Assembly (NCBI GenBank): GCA_023213395.1
Contig: CM041465.1
Location: 216,077,741-216,141,740, forward strand
Direction of reading: 5' to 3'
From: Cycas panzhihuaensis
Lineage: Eukaryota; Cycadophyta
Length of the DNA stretch: 64,000 bases
Shown: positions 1 through 9,848 of the stretch, in pieces
Layout: each line of letters begins with the position of its first letter
Position numbering within the stretch: position 1 is the stretch's first letter
Notes under the pieces: model-generated
The model's input: only the letters and a program-made list of their open reading frames with translations
Told to the model about the DNA's origin: nothing
The model's database searches: none
Program-made: the position numbers and the translations under genes

Positions 1-1420
1 CTAGACTCAAGAAGCCATTCAAGCCCTCACAACAGTGTGAGGCACCTCCACCACCCCGAGAGGCCAAGACCTAATAGCTTGCTAGGTCTTCTTCCCATCT
101 GATTAAGAAGACCTTGGATCCTCTCACTTCCGCTATACGTTCATTCAAACGTGCCATGAAGGAGCTTAAACTCTAGGCTCCCTTGTCCCCTGCTTTACAT
201 AAATTAGTTCACCAGGCTTCTTAAGCCACTCCACCCAAGGGTGGTAACACCCAATCTTCTCGAGTGAGGAAGCCTGATTCCTCCCTTGAGAAGAAGTGGT
301 GTTCCATCCATGGGGGGTGTTTCCATGAAGATTCACAATGCTGGGCCCAATACCTTAGAGCTACCTTACAATGTGATCCTTCCCCCAAACGGGCATCTAG
401 GACTAACTTATACTAGCCTATCCATAGAGATCCCTTCCCCAAGCAGGAGGAATATGATCATAATAACTAACAAAAGAGTAACTGAAATAGAGGAAGATCC
501 CTAAACCCTCATCCTTCACAAACCAAAGGGAAAGGTGCAAGGAACTCATCCTCTTCCTCTAGTTCTCCTGACCATTGCACTCTCTCACCTTCTTGATCTT
601 GAAATAAGGGGAAGAAGGTCATCCATATGCTTGAGACTACACCATTGTACACCTTAACCTGGTCTCAAGTAACTAAAGAGGTGAACGATGCCTCTTCATC
701 CATACCTTACCTTTACCCTCTTCCAGAAGTCCCTACCCTCCCTAAGACCATTCCTGTGTGCTCCAGTCACTATAACTTTCGAAGAGCTCTTCCCTAACCT
801 ACCGTAAAGGGGAAGCCCTTCTCCATTGTTGATGAGCTCCACACTGTGGTTGTAGGAATGTCCATAATGGATGTCTTGAAGAGCTACCCTAAACAATGTG
901 CACTTCTTCTGAAAGCCTTAGGATTGGGTGACGCGTTTGCTCATGCTTTAGGGGTTGCCCCAAGTCACGAACCTGTCATCTCTTTTGACCTCAAGGATCT
1001 TCCCTCTATCAGTGAAAGGGAATGCTAATGTCATTTCCCCTTCACCATAACTATTGACACTCCTGATTACACTTTATGGAAAACCATTGTTGACAATGGT
1101 TCTTCCATTAATGCCATGCCCTTATGTGTCATACAAGAGCCTGGCATATTAGCCCTAGAGCCAGTTCCATGGAGGTGTCAAGGCTATGATGGTAGTGAAA
1201 AGGCACCCTTGGGATTGGTGTCCATCCCCGTTACTCTTGAGGACAAGACTGTCCTCATAGACATTGTTGTTCTTGATATCAACGTCGACTAAACCTTTTG
1301 TTGGGATGCCCATGGCTTGACCAAACAGGAGTTGTGTGCTCATCCCGATGGGGACAACTTAAATTTGTCCATCAGGGGCGAATGAGGGTTGTCTCTCAAG
1401 AGCCTCCTCCCACTAAACAA
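1..1420 (+). pseudogene. Tat-like gag C-terminus and aspartic protease (decayed)
   Basis: Frame 3 reads through this stretch with scattered stops. At 300-341 there is a Cys-X2-His-X4-His-X4-Cys finger (KKWCSIHGGCFHEDSQCWA), the form seen in Tat/Ogre gag proteins. The protease core is at about 1077-1125, reading TIVDNGSSINAMPL; the active-site triad is Asp-Asn-Gly instead of the usual Asp-Thr/Ser-Gly. Between them lies a Ser-rich linker of low complexity. Gag binds the RNA genome and the protease cuts the polyprotein. The gag N-terminus is off the window. Confidence 0.65.
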
Positions 1421-2388
1421 CCTTATCAACCTCATTAAGTGGTTCATGGTCAAGTAAAGGGTGATAAGGGCCTTTCTACCCATGTTTCTACTTGCTCCAT
1501 CGACATCCCTGATTCATCCCTTTTAAAAGAAAGTCCTTTATCTTTTTCTTCTAACCTCATATGCTTTACCCCTATTGGTATGGAGAGTTATGGGTATCTC
1601 ACCATGCTTACTGACAACGAGTCTGATGGTGAGGATGAGGACTTTTTTCATCCCATGTTTCTCCTAAAAGCACGAGTAGGGGGTACTTCCTTCATTTCAG
1701 GTCCCGACCTGAAACCCCCATTATTGAAGAAATAAGCTCTTCCCTTGGATTGCATGTTATCGCTCTTGATGATTAGACGATCGTTGCATCTCCCCCTTCA
1801 TTGCCCCCCATAGGCGATGAAGTCGGGGAGCCTCTTGTTTCTCCTAATAGGAGAACTCTTTCCAACTCTTCCAGAGAGTCCCTTGAATATATCGAGTGGT
1901 GGGTCAACTGCTACGGTCCTACCAATTCTTCTACCCCTCTCTCCTCATCTTCTTGAGGTGTGGTCATCCATGGGGTGGTTTACTTTGAGGATGATGAGGC
2001 TTTGCTTAAGCATCTAGTAGGCTCTGTACCCAATCTCCTTACTGGTCACCATGTGCTTGGTCACCAAAAGGTCTTAGCTATTGGGTCATCCCTTTCTGAC
2101 TTAAATCCATCTCCTATTCTAGCCCCTCCTATTGACCGAGCCCCCCTTAACTTCGAGGAAGGGAATGCTATGTGCATGGGGGCAACCAAGGATATAGTCC
2201 TTACCCTAGGTAAGGTCATAAATATGGGAGTAGAATGTTCTCATGATGAAATGAAGGAGTACACCCTTTTGTTCTAGGAATTCTGAGACGTCTTCACGTG
2301 GGATTATTTTGATATGAAGAGAATAGACCCTTTGATCATTACCCACAATCTTACCACCATCCTAGGCACTTGCCTCGTGCATAAAAAA
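1421..2388 (+). other. Linker between protease and RT, unrecognised
   Basis: No conserved domain is recognised here. Short open stretches occur, for example at 1439-1735 with an acidic run (ESDGEDEDFF) and at 1960-2277, in line with the variable linker ahead of RT in Tat-type polyproteins. The reading frame changes between the protease (frame 3) and RT (frame 1), so an indel or natural frame change lies in this stretch. Confidence 0.4.
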
Positions 2389-2960
2389 TAATGCCCTCTT
2401 CATCCCATGCTTTCAGCTGGCGTTAAGATGGAAGTTGAAAAACTCCTAAACACAGGGTTAATCACTTCTATTGACTACCCCAAGTGGATGTCCAACATTG
2501 TTCTCGTTGCCAAAACGAACAGGACAATTAGGATATGTGTTGATTTTAGTGACATCAACAATGTATGTCCTAAGGATAACTCCCCACTTCCCTTCATCAA
2601 TTAAATCATTGATTGAACTATCGGCTTTGAAATCATATTCTTAATAGATGGCTTCTTAGGCTATAACCAAATCTAGATTTCTCTCGAAGACTGTTATAAG
2701 ATACCCTTCACTACCCCTTGGGGAACCTTTGCCTATAAGGTGATGCCCTTTGGGCTAAAGAATGTAGGTGCCACTTATTAAAGGGCAATACAGTTCATCT
2801 TCCATGATCTTATCAACAAATCCTTAGAGGTTTTCATAAAGGATATGATGGGTATCTCATGCATTAGGGCCCACTATCCTTCCAATTTATGAGCCATCTT
2901 TATACGATGTCATAAATACCATGTAAGCCTCAACCCTATCAAATGCATATTTACCGTAAT
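2389..2960 (+). pseudogene. Ty3/gypsy reverse transcriptase (decayed)
   Basis: Frame 1 gives successive RT blocks: VEKLLNTGLITSIDYPKW, the Arg/Asp block IRICVDFSDINNVCPKD, then FLGYNQI, PFTTPWGTFAYKVMPFGLK and an Ala-Thr-Tyr block. The active-site YVDD equivalent reads FIKDMM at about 2830, so the catalytic pair is lost. Stops include TAA for an expected CAA Gln in the N*IID and ATY*RA blocks, and TGA for CGA before AIF. RT copies the element RNA into DNA. The frame continues into RNase H and integrase. Confidence 0.85.
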
Positions 2961-3640
2961 AGTTGGTAAACTCCTTGGTTTCCTTATCTCAAAAAAAGGA
3001 ATCCAAATCGAACCTGATAAATCCAAGGCCATCCTTGACATATTGCCTCCTAAAACCCAACAATAGATCAAGTTGTTCTTAGGTAGGCTTGGATTTCTTA
3101 GGCATTTCTTGGTAAATTTTGCCATAAATGCCTAACCCCTTACCAACTTACTAAAGAAAGGGGTCCTATTCATTTCGTCTTCAAAGGTCCAACAAGCCTT
3201 CAAAGAACTCAAGGAAGCCCTTACTTCCACTCTGATGCTGGTGCCCCCTCTCTTTGACAAATAAGTGATTCTCTACACTTTAGTTGTCGATGAGTCCTTG
3301 GGTGCCATGTTATCCCAAGAGGATGATTCTGGAATCAAAAGGGCCATTTACTTCATTAGTCATACCCTCGTGGATGTTGAACTTAACTAGTCTTCCACCA
3401 AGGAGTGCCTCTCCTTCGTGCATGCTACTAAGAAGTTTAAGCATTACTTGCTCAGGAACACTACTCAGGTGATCATCTAATCTGATCCCCTAAGATATTT
3501 GCTTACCTGACCTAACCTAACAGGTAGGATTGGCAAGTGGGCCGTCCTCCTTCAGGAATTTGACCTCTAAATCGTTAACAAGAAGTCAAAGAAAGGGATG
3601 GTGGTGGCTGAGCAACTCGCTAACACCCCCAACCCAAACC
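2961..3640 (+). pseudogene. Connection domain and retroviral-type RNase H of gypsy pol
   Basis: The frame follows RT. It begins with the connection segment (KGIQIEPDKSKAILDILPP, FLGRLGFLRHFL) and continues with RNase H at about 3240-3620. Recognisable blocks are VDESLGAMLSQED, AIYFISHTLVDVE, STKECLSFVHATKKFKHYL and GRIGKWAVLLQEFDL. In-frame TAG codons stand where Gln is expected, as in QVII*SDPLRYLL. This is the ordinary gypsy RNase H, distinct from the second RNase H frame near the 3' LTR at 8937. Confidence 0.75.
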
Positions 3641-4938
3641 CTTTCGATGTTCCTATTGACGATTCTTTACTTGACGAGCCCATTTAGGCCATTTAGGATT
3701 CTCCTCCTCATCCACTTATCGATAGTGAGTGGTATGGAGATATTGTGCAATACCTCGCCCATCAGCAGTACCACCCCAAAGCTAATGACAAAGTTAGGTC
3801 ACGTATTTGGGCTACTGCTAGGTAATACTTCCTCATGGGTGAAGTATTATATAAGAGATGCTTTGATGGGATCCTTCTCTATTGCATCAGCCCTGACAAA
3901 GCAGACTAAATATTCTGTGAATACCATGATGGTATTTTCATAGGTCACTTTGGGGCTAATCCATGGCTCAAAGGATCCTCTGCATGGGGTATTACTAGTC
4001 ATCCCTCTTCAAGGATGCCCACGCATATGGCCTGAGATGTCGGCGGTGCCAAGAGCATGCCAACATCACCCACTTGCCTTCTAAGGCCCTCCATCCTATC
4101 ATATCTCCATGGCACTTCTCCCAATGGGTGTTGGACCTTATCATAGCTATATCTCCACCTTTTTCATTGCAGCACAAGCTCATCTTGATTGCGACGGAGT
4201 ACTTTACGAAATGGGCTAAAGCGGTCCCTTTGTCTTTTACCCTTAGTAAGATGATAGCCACCTTCATCTACTAGCATATCATTTGCCCATTTTGGAGTCC
4301 ATGATGTGCTGATTACGAACAATGGAACTCCTTTCTGTAATAAGGAGATGGACTAACTCCATGAGAAATTTAAAATTTCTCACAAAACATCCTCTCCCTA
4401 TTACCCTTAGGCCAATGGCCAAGTTGAATCATTTAACAAAATCCTTATAAACATCTTAAAGAAAATTATAGCCTAATCTAAAAAAGATTGGCATCTCTAG
4501 CTCCCTTCTGCCATATGGGCGTATCGCACATCTATCCGCATGGATATGGGGATGACCCCTTTTTCCCTAGTGTATGGAAAAGAGGAAGTTCTCCCATTGG
4601 AAGTGGAGATTCCCTCTTTATGAGTCTCTCTTCGGGGTCTTGTCGAGAGGCGCTTAGACGAGAGGCGCTTAATCGCTTATCAAGCAAATCTCAATTCTAA
4701 GGCTAGGGTGTGAAGGACGTATGACAAGCACCTTCGCCCCTATCCTTTGTATCCTAGGGACCACGTCCTCAAATTAGAATATCTCCATGACTGCCTATCT
4801 AAGTTTAGACCTAAGTGGGTTGACCCCTTCGTCGTTCTCGAGAGCCTTGATAACGGTGCTTATAGGATTGCAACCTTGGAAGGTCTCGAATTTAAGAAAG
4901 CTGTTAATGGAAATTTTTTAAAGAAATTTTATGTATGA
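3641..4938 (+). pseudogene. Ty3/gypsy integrase (decayed), no chromodomain
   Basis: The core reads VHDVLITNNGTPFCNKEMD, then YYP*ANGQVESFNKILINIL and SAIWAYRTSIRMDMGMTPFS followed by LVYGKEEVLPLEVEIPSL. These are the second catalytic Asp region, the Glu helix and the conserved region after it. The C-terminal part has the GPY/F-like block FRPKWVDPFVVLESLDNGAY and ends at a TGA at 4936-4938. The zinc-binding N-terminus is badly eroded. Integrase inserts the cDNA into the host chromosome. The lack of a chromodomain separates this family from chromoviruses such as the element at 45699. Confidence 0.8.
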
Positions 4939-5718
4939 CCACTTCTCTCTCTCTCCTTCCACTCTAAAATGAGCCTAAACTACCACCTTAGGCACATCCC
5001 CATTCCCTATAATCACAGGTAGAATGGCAGTTTAGGGTGGCTCTCTTGCTCTTTTTGGGTTCCTCTCGTAGGACCTCTTTTTCCCCTTCCTCTGGGGGCC
5101 TTGTCCTCTTAATTGGGCGTGTTGTCCTTACCGCTCTTAATCCTGGAAACACTCCCCAACTAGGATGACATGCTTGAGTATCATTACTCCCTTTCCTGCT
5201 AGTGCTTCCTTTACATATTCCGTTGTGCTCATATGTGGACATGTATAGCTCCCTACCTCCTAGCCCCACATATGCCTATCGCCGATGCTCATGGTGATCG
5301 TGTGTGCCCGCTAGGGGTGTGGCCCTGCATGAAAGGAAGTGTGCAACTCAAACAATCCTACAACACAAATCATATAATAACCAACTCAAAATCATCATGA
5401 TCTATAGCTCCTCATGCACCTGTGCACTCATACACATATATACACAAACATCTACATAAAAATAAACACAACACAATACATCATCATGTATCATCACATA
5501 CTATCATATATCAAATGGGGTACTAATGGCCCCATCTATATACATAAAAAAGATTATAATATCTCATATCATACAAATGGTATAGTACATCATCTGCGGG
5601 AAGCTAGAATCCTTGTAGGGAGGAGTATAATCATGTGGTAATATATGGTGATTCCGTGGAGGTCCGGTGCTTTCCTAAACCAAAACCTAGTATACCCTAC
5701 TCTCTAGTGATCCTTTAC
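4939..5718. other. Spacer between integrase end and antisense gene
   Basis: No supported coding sequence. The 5400-5540 part is AT-rich with CATA/ATAC-type low-complexity sequence. It lies 3' of both the pol genes and the antisense gene, so transcripts from either strand would end here (inference). Confidence 0.4.
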
Positions 5719-7671
5719 TCATGGTGCATCATCTCTTGGTCGATGCGATCCCTCTCTAGCGGACCAAATACCTCCTAATCTTCTCATGCGCCTCTGGGAG
5801 CTCCCCACTTCACTCCCCTCATCTTGAGGCCTCCTCATGGTCGTTGCCATCATGTGAGTATGAGTCTTACTCTATGATGACCTTGATGCCAACTGATCCA
5901 CCAACTGTTCGTATCATGCCTGGATATGATCCCTCTCACCCTCTACTCCTCGGAGCCTCTCCTCCATCCCTCAAAGTCTCTCCTCCATCCCCCGGAGATG
6001 ATCTTCCAGCACAACCACTTGGATGCGACTCTACGTATCGCCACGTACTCCTCCTTGAGCCTCCAATGCCTAAACCTGACCTTGTAGGGTGTTTCTCTCC
6101 ACTCTGGTCCTATCCAACTCTCCCTATAACTGTCCTACTCTTGCTTGGTGCTCTTGGGACTTTACTACCCATACATCCCTGGCCCTGACCAATGGGGCAA
6201 ATGTTGTTGTATGAGCCCCTTCCAATCATGGCTCCTCTCTTTCCTAGATGGGAGGTTTCCCCTCCACGTAGGGTTGGGGGAACATCTCCTAGACTATCAC
6301 CTCAACTAACCTCCCCATCTCCACTACTCCTGTAAAGTCAAACACACCATATGTCAGTATATACATCCATATATGTGTACCAAATACCCAAATCAAACAA
6401 AGCATCTAGATGCCTGGTGATCGAAAGATGATAGGAAAAGGTAATGTCTCACCTCCTGGGACTACCAACTCCTCAACTTGGATGACCACCTCCTCCTCAG
6501 GACCTTCCTTAGCTGCTGGTACGTCCTCCTCCTCTAGTACCACCTCGCCAATAACCTGGCTTGTCAAAGCATCGCCTCCATCCTCCTCAGCTATCATTAC
6601 GACCACTACTCAAGCTCTCCCAACTATCCTCAACCTCCTAACCAGTGTGCGCCTTACAGCTCCTGAAGGACCCGCCTCTCTTCTTGTGGCTCCCGAAGGC
6701 CCTGCCTCACCTCCTATAGTCCATGACGGACTTGCCTCACCACCTGCCACTCCTGATGGGTCTGTCCCATCACCTCCACCATCACCACCATCATTGTCAT
6801 CTCCTCTAGGACCACCTCTAGCTCTTCGAGCTTTACCTACCTTTTCATCACTATCCCACTTCACCCCTCTATGTGGGTATGTCGTATAATTTGCCATGGT
6901 GAGGAGGTCTAGTGACGTAGCCTCCATCGAGCATCAGATATGCACCTAATCCTTGGTCCCCTTGAATCGAGTCTACCACTTGTGGACCATGGAAGCCAAT
7001 ACTGAGATATGGTGTGGCCCTCCTACTAGTGCTACTGCTCTGAAGTGATAAAAAAACTAGCACTGCAGCAATGTGTTGTATGAAAAGCCTCCTCTCCTAG
7101 TTACTCTAATGGCATCTAACTGGCCGATTGGGTTCACTGCTATTAGGGTGGCCCAGTCCATCCTCTTCCTGACCTCACATCTCCTCACTATATCCATCCA
7201 AATATTGGGAATGTCCCTGTAGTTCTATTTTTAGGAGATCTAGAATAAAATGCCAAGTGTAATCAACTTCCTCACTTGAGGAATTTGTGACATGACCATG
7301 CTCTGAATAAGTATCTCTCTCCTCTCCCACCTATCCTAACTTGTGAAGAAGGTGGCAGCCTCCCTGTGTGTAGTGTCACTGCTAGGTAACATCCTTAGTT
7401 ATGCTAGTGCCCCTACCGCTGGTACTCCCAGGATCCTCCAGATGTCTCTTGGTGTGATGGTAACATCCCCAACCTAGGGAAGGTGAAATATATGCCGCAT
7501 GTGATCCCAGTGTGAGACAATGTCGACCAGCAGATGTTGATGTGAAGCATACTGTGACACCCTGATGACCTTCAGCATGCTGCATCTCCCTAGTATCTGC
7601 CTGTCCCCATGAGTCAACATCTCTATAAAACCCATCATTGCCACGCTGATGTTCTCACAGTTGTTTACCAC
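5719..7671 (-). pseudogene. Antisense spliced gene: plant mobile domain-like plus coiled coil
   Basis: Exon 1 (7671-6453) and exon 2 (6329-5719) join in frame across a 123 bp GT-AG intron; together they are 1830 bp, exactly 610 codons with the stop. Exon 1 has a plant mobile domain signature, FHLP-stop-VGDVTITPRDI followed by LGVPAVG (compare FHLP-GE-T-TL-DV-LLG-P in PMD proteins), then LIAVNPIGQLDAIR, Gly/Pro/Ser repeats near 6640-6800 and an acidic linker (VLEEEDVPAAKEGPEEEVV). Exon 2 reads as a charged coiled coil (ERNTLQGQV, LEDHLRGMEERL, YEQLVDQLASRSS). About 17 in-frame stops are mostly TAG at likely Gln, Trp or Arg sites. The true 5' end lies further right: two stops precede 7681, and a likely 3' splice site (TTTGATAG) sits near 7681-7688. 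PMD sequences and antisense ORFs are both known in plant gypsy elements; the function here is unknown. Confidence 0.7.
6330..6452 (-). other. Predicted GT-AG intron in antisense gene
   Basis: On the minus strand the donor is GGAG|GTGAGAC and the acceptor TTGACTTTACAG|GAG. Exon 1 ends one base into a codon and exon 2 supplies the other two (G+GA, Gly), so the coiled-coil frame resumes exactly. The length (123 bp) and higher AT content are normal for a plant intron. Within the intron the exon 1 frame meets a TAG at 6404-6406. Confidence 0.65.
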
Positions 7672-8936
7672 GATAATTGCCTATCAAACACCTAAGAACT
7701 AGTTAGAACAATCATATACCTATCTACCAACCTTTAGGACTACCCCTCACCCCCTCCTGGCTAAGTTTGGCACTCATTCGGGACATCCTTTGCCTTTTCA
7801 GTTGGTTGGCCTTCGCACCGCACTAAACTTCATGGTACTACAGAGTTTAGCATAGTGCCCTACTGAGTTTTCAGCATAAACTTAGTGGCCCCATGACAAA
7901 TTTCATGGCACTACTATCTTTGCTGCGGGGCGAGTGAAACCCCCTATTAAGGGGGGGATTTCTACTTAGAAAACCTAATTTTTTTTTGGGTAGGCCACAC
8001 TCAGGCTCACCGGGACTAGGGCTACCTAATACCCTGGTCCCCCCTCTCTCTGGGCCTAGTTCAAGCTCTAGGAGATCCCAATTCACCCTTAAGGGGTCTA
8101 AAACTACCTAACAAAAGCTTAAAAACATATAAACTTTACGATGAAATGGAAGGGATAAGGTACGATCCACTCATTAGATCTAGCCTAACCACCGCAATCT
8201 CGTCTCCCCAGTCTTACTGGCTGTCTCTGTGCCCTGATCCAACAGTCCAATCTCGCTCTATGTACCTCCAAAGTTAGGCGATGCTCTACTATGTAAGGAA
8301 AAAGGCTTTGAATCGATCGTGAGCCCATGAAAATGAATCTTGTTTTCATCGAGTATTCCTTATATAGGGGGGGCTCTGATAAGCACCTCCTCATTTTCTC
8401 TTGCCGCGATAGCCCTTGGGACCATCTCTTTCTCTTAGTTATCTTTGCCTTCTGAGCTTGCCTCCCATTTCACCTCCATGGCCCTCTTTTCTTCTCACCC
8501 TCTGGGTGCATTTATGGCATCCCCTTTAGCCTTGCGAGGCCCCTTCTATCTCAATTTTTGTGCCATCTCTAAATATACCTAAATTTATACTCATTTGGAT
8601 CATTTCGTCACCTTGAACCAATTTTTGCTGCTCGTTCATGCCTATGGGGTTTCCAAAAGAAGGACCCTCCCCATTTGGGATGGTGCCTTGCTTCCTTCAA
8701 TGATATTTAGGATCCTAGAGGGGCCTTTTTTCCACTATTTCCTTCCCGTCTGTCAGGTCAGTCTCCTCATCCTTGGGTAGCCTCATCCTTGGCTCCTCCT
8801 GCCCTTCATGGTCCTTATCGATAACCACTTGAGCCCCTCATGATTGCTTCACTGTGTTGAGTCCTTTTCACTCCATTCAGAGTGCCAGCACTCTTTTTCA
8901 TCGAGTCATCCTATCAAGACCCCCATTTCTTCCACC
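7672..8936. other. Region upstream of antisense gene; shared with second element
   Basis: No sense gene is supported. The block around 7980-8100 is clearly similar to 53700-53830 in the second Tat-like element (both contain a version of GGGCTNCCTAATACCCTNGTCC), which shows it is element sequence. Upstream exons and the promoter of the antisense gene could lie here (inference). Near 7827 and 7897 there are two similar AAACTTCATGGTACTAC-type motifs. Confidence 0.45.
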
Positions 8937-9359
8937 ATGGCATTACTCATCTTTACCAACGGTGGGAGTTACAACAACTCCAACCCCTCTACTACTGCGT
9001 AGATTCTTCGTGACCCTTCTGGATATGACTTTATGCATTTTAGGATCTTCTTTCCCAAGGCCACCAATAACGAAGGTGAATACATAATTGTTATTGATGC
9101 CCTGACCGATGCGCTCTGCTTCCACCGTGGACCTATCATCCTCTTTTGTGACTCTTAGGTTATGGTGTCCCATCTCACTCAGGTCTACCAGGTACGTTAC
9201 CCATGCTTGAGGGCCCTCGCCTCGACCACTAGGTCTCTTTTGGCACACTTCTCTTCCATCAATATCTAACACATTCCTTAGGTTCTCAACACTGAGGTAG
9301 ATAGCTTGGTTCATCTCATCCTTGAGTGTCGCCTCCCTCTTCTCAGTGAGCCCCCTTGA
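8937..9359 (+). pseudogene. Second RNase H (RVT_3/archaeal-type), small separate frame
   Basis: From an ATG the frame reads LLIFTNGGSYNNSNPS (the DGGS-GNPG block with Asp changed to Asn), then TNNEGEYIIVIDALTDAL (the Glu-containing NNEAEY block), IILFCDS (second Asp), LTQVYQ, and a C-terminal IP-VLNTEVDSLVHLILEC block matching the usual H-PR-N-AD-LA. It is 141 codons including the stop, with four internal stops (three TAG, one TAA). RNase H degrades RNA in RNA-DNA hybrids. Tat elements are known to carry an extra archaeal-type RNase H, which I know best between RNase H and integrase. Here it is 4 kb after integrase, next to the 3' LTR. A second copy at 54601-55029 starts and stops at equivalent places. 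Confidence 0.75.
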
Positions 9360-9838
9360 GAGACATGTTTGGTTACCCAGGCACCTAAGTCTTGGGTCGT
9401 CCCTTCCTTTATATTGTGATCCGTTCACACCTTTGAAAGCTAGCTACTGATGAGGTTAAACTACGGTGACCACCAGGTTTATCTCCTTACCCTACTCTTA
9501 GCACATAAGTCCCACTATTTTTGACTTGTTTATGTACACAACACCCTATTCATGACATCTGTCTGATCTTGCATGGGGTCACCACCACCCTTTTTCTTGT
9601 ACTTCTATGATGGGGGCATCCTCCTCATCTGTCATCATTGCTAATCAACTATGGGGTGACACATAAGCAACCCCTATGTTACCTCATTCTCACCTCCATG
9701 CCCACATGTTTACCATGACACTCATTGTCGCCCTTGGCTCACACTATTGTTATGTTTGTTTGTATATATATATCACTAACATTGTGTTGCCAGCATTCAC
9801 CATCGCATTGTGCTTCTGAGTAGTGAGGCTCTACTGCC
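9360..9838. other. 3' untranslated region of Tat-like element
   Basis: No coding potential recognised. Parts resemble the matching stretch 55030-55436 of the second element, including the ACTGCCAAGGGG run just before the LTR. Confidence 0.45.
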
Positions 9839-9848
9839 AAGGGGCCAG
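9839..9848 (+). promoter_or_regulatory. Polypurine tract
   Basis: AAGGGGCCAG lies directly before the TG that opens the LTR. The second element has AAGGGGGTAG in the same place (55437-55446). It would prime plus-strand DNA synthesis. Confidence 0.65.

Noticed and set aside
6410-6889. 159-codon + strand Ser/Thr/Pro-rich frame
   Set aside because: It is the shadow of the acidic linker and Gly/Pro repeats of the antisense gene on the other strand, whose frame has domain similarity and continues on both sides.
8943-9428. 161-codon minus-strand open frame
   Set aside because: It lies opposite the second RNase H frame; the + strand has clear RNase H blocks, while the minus frame has no recognisable similarity.
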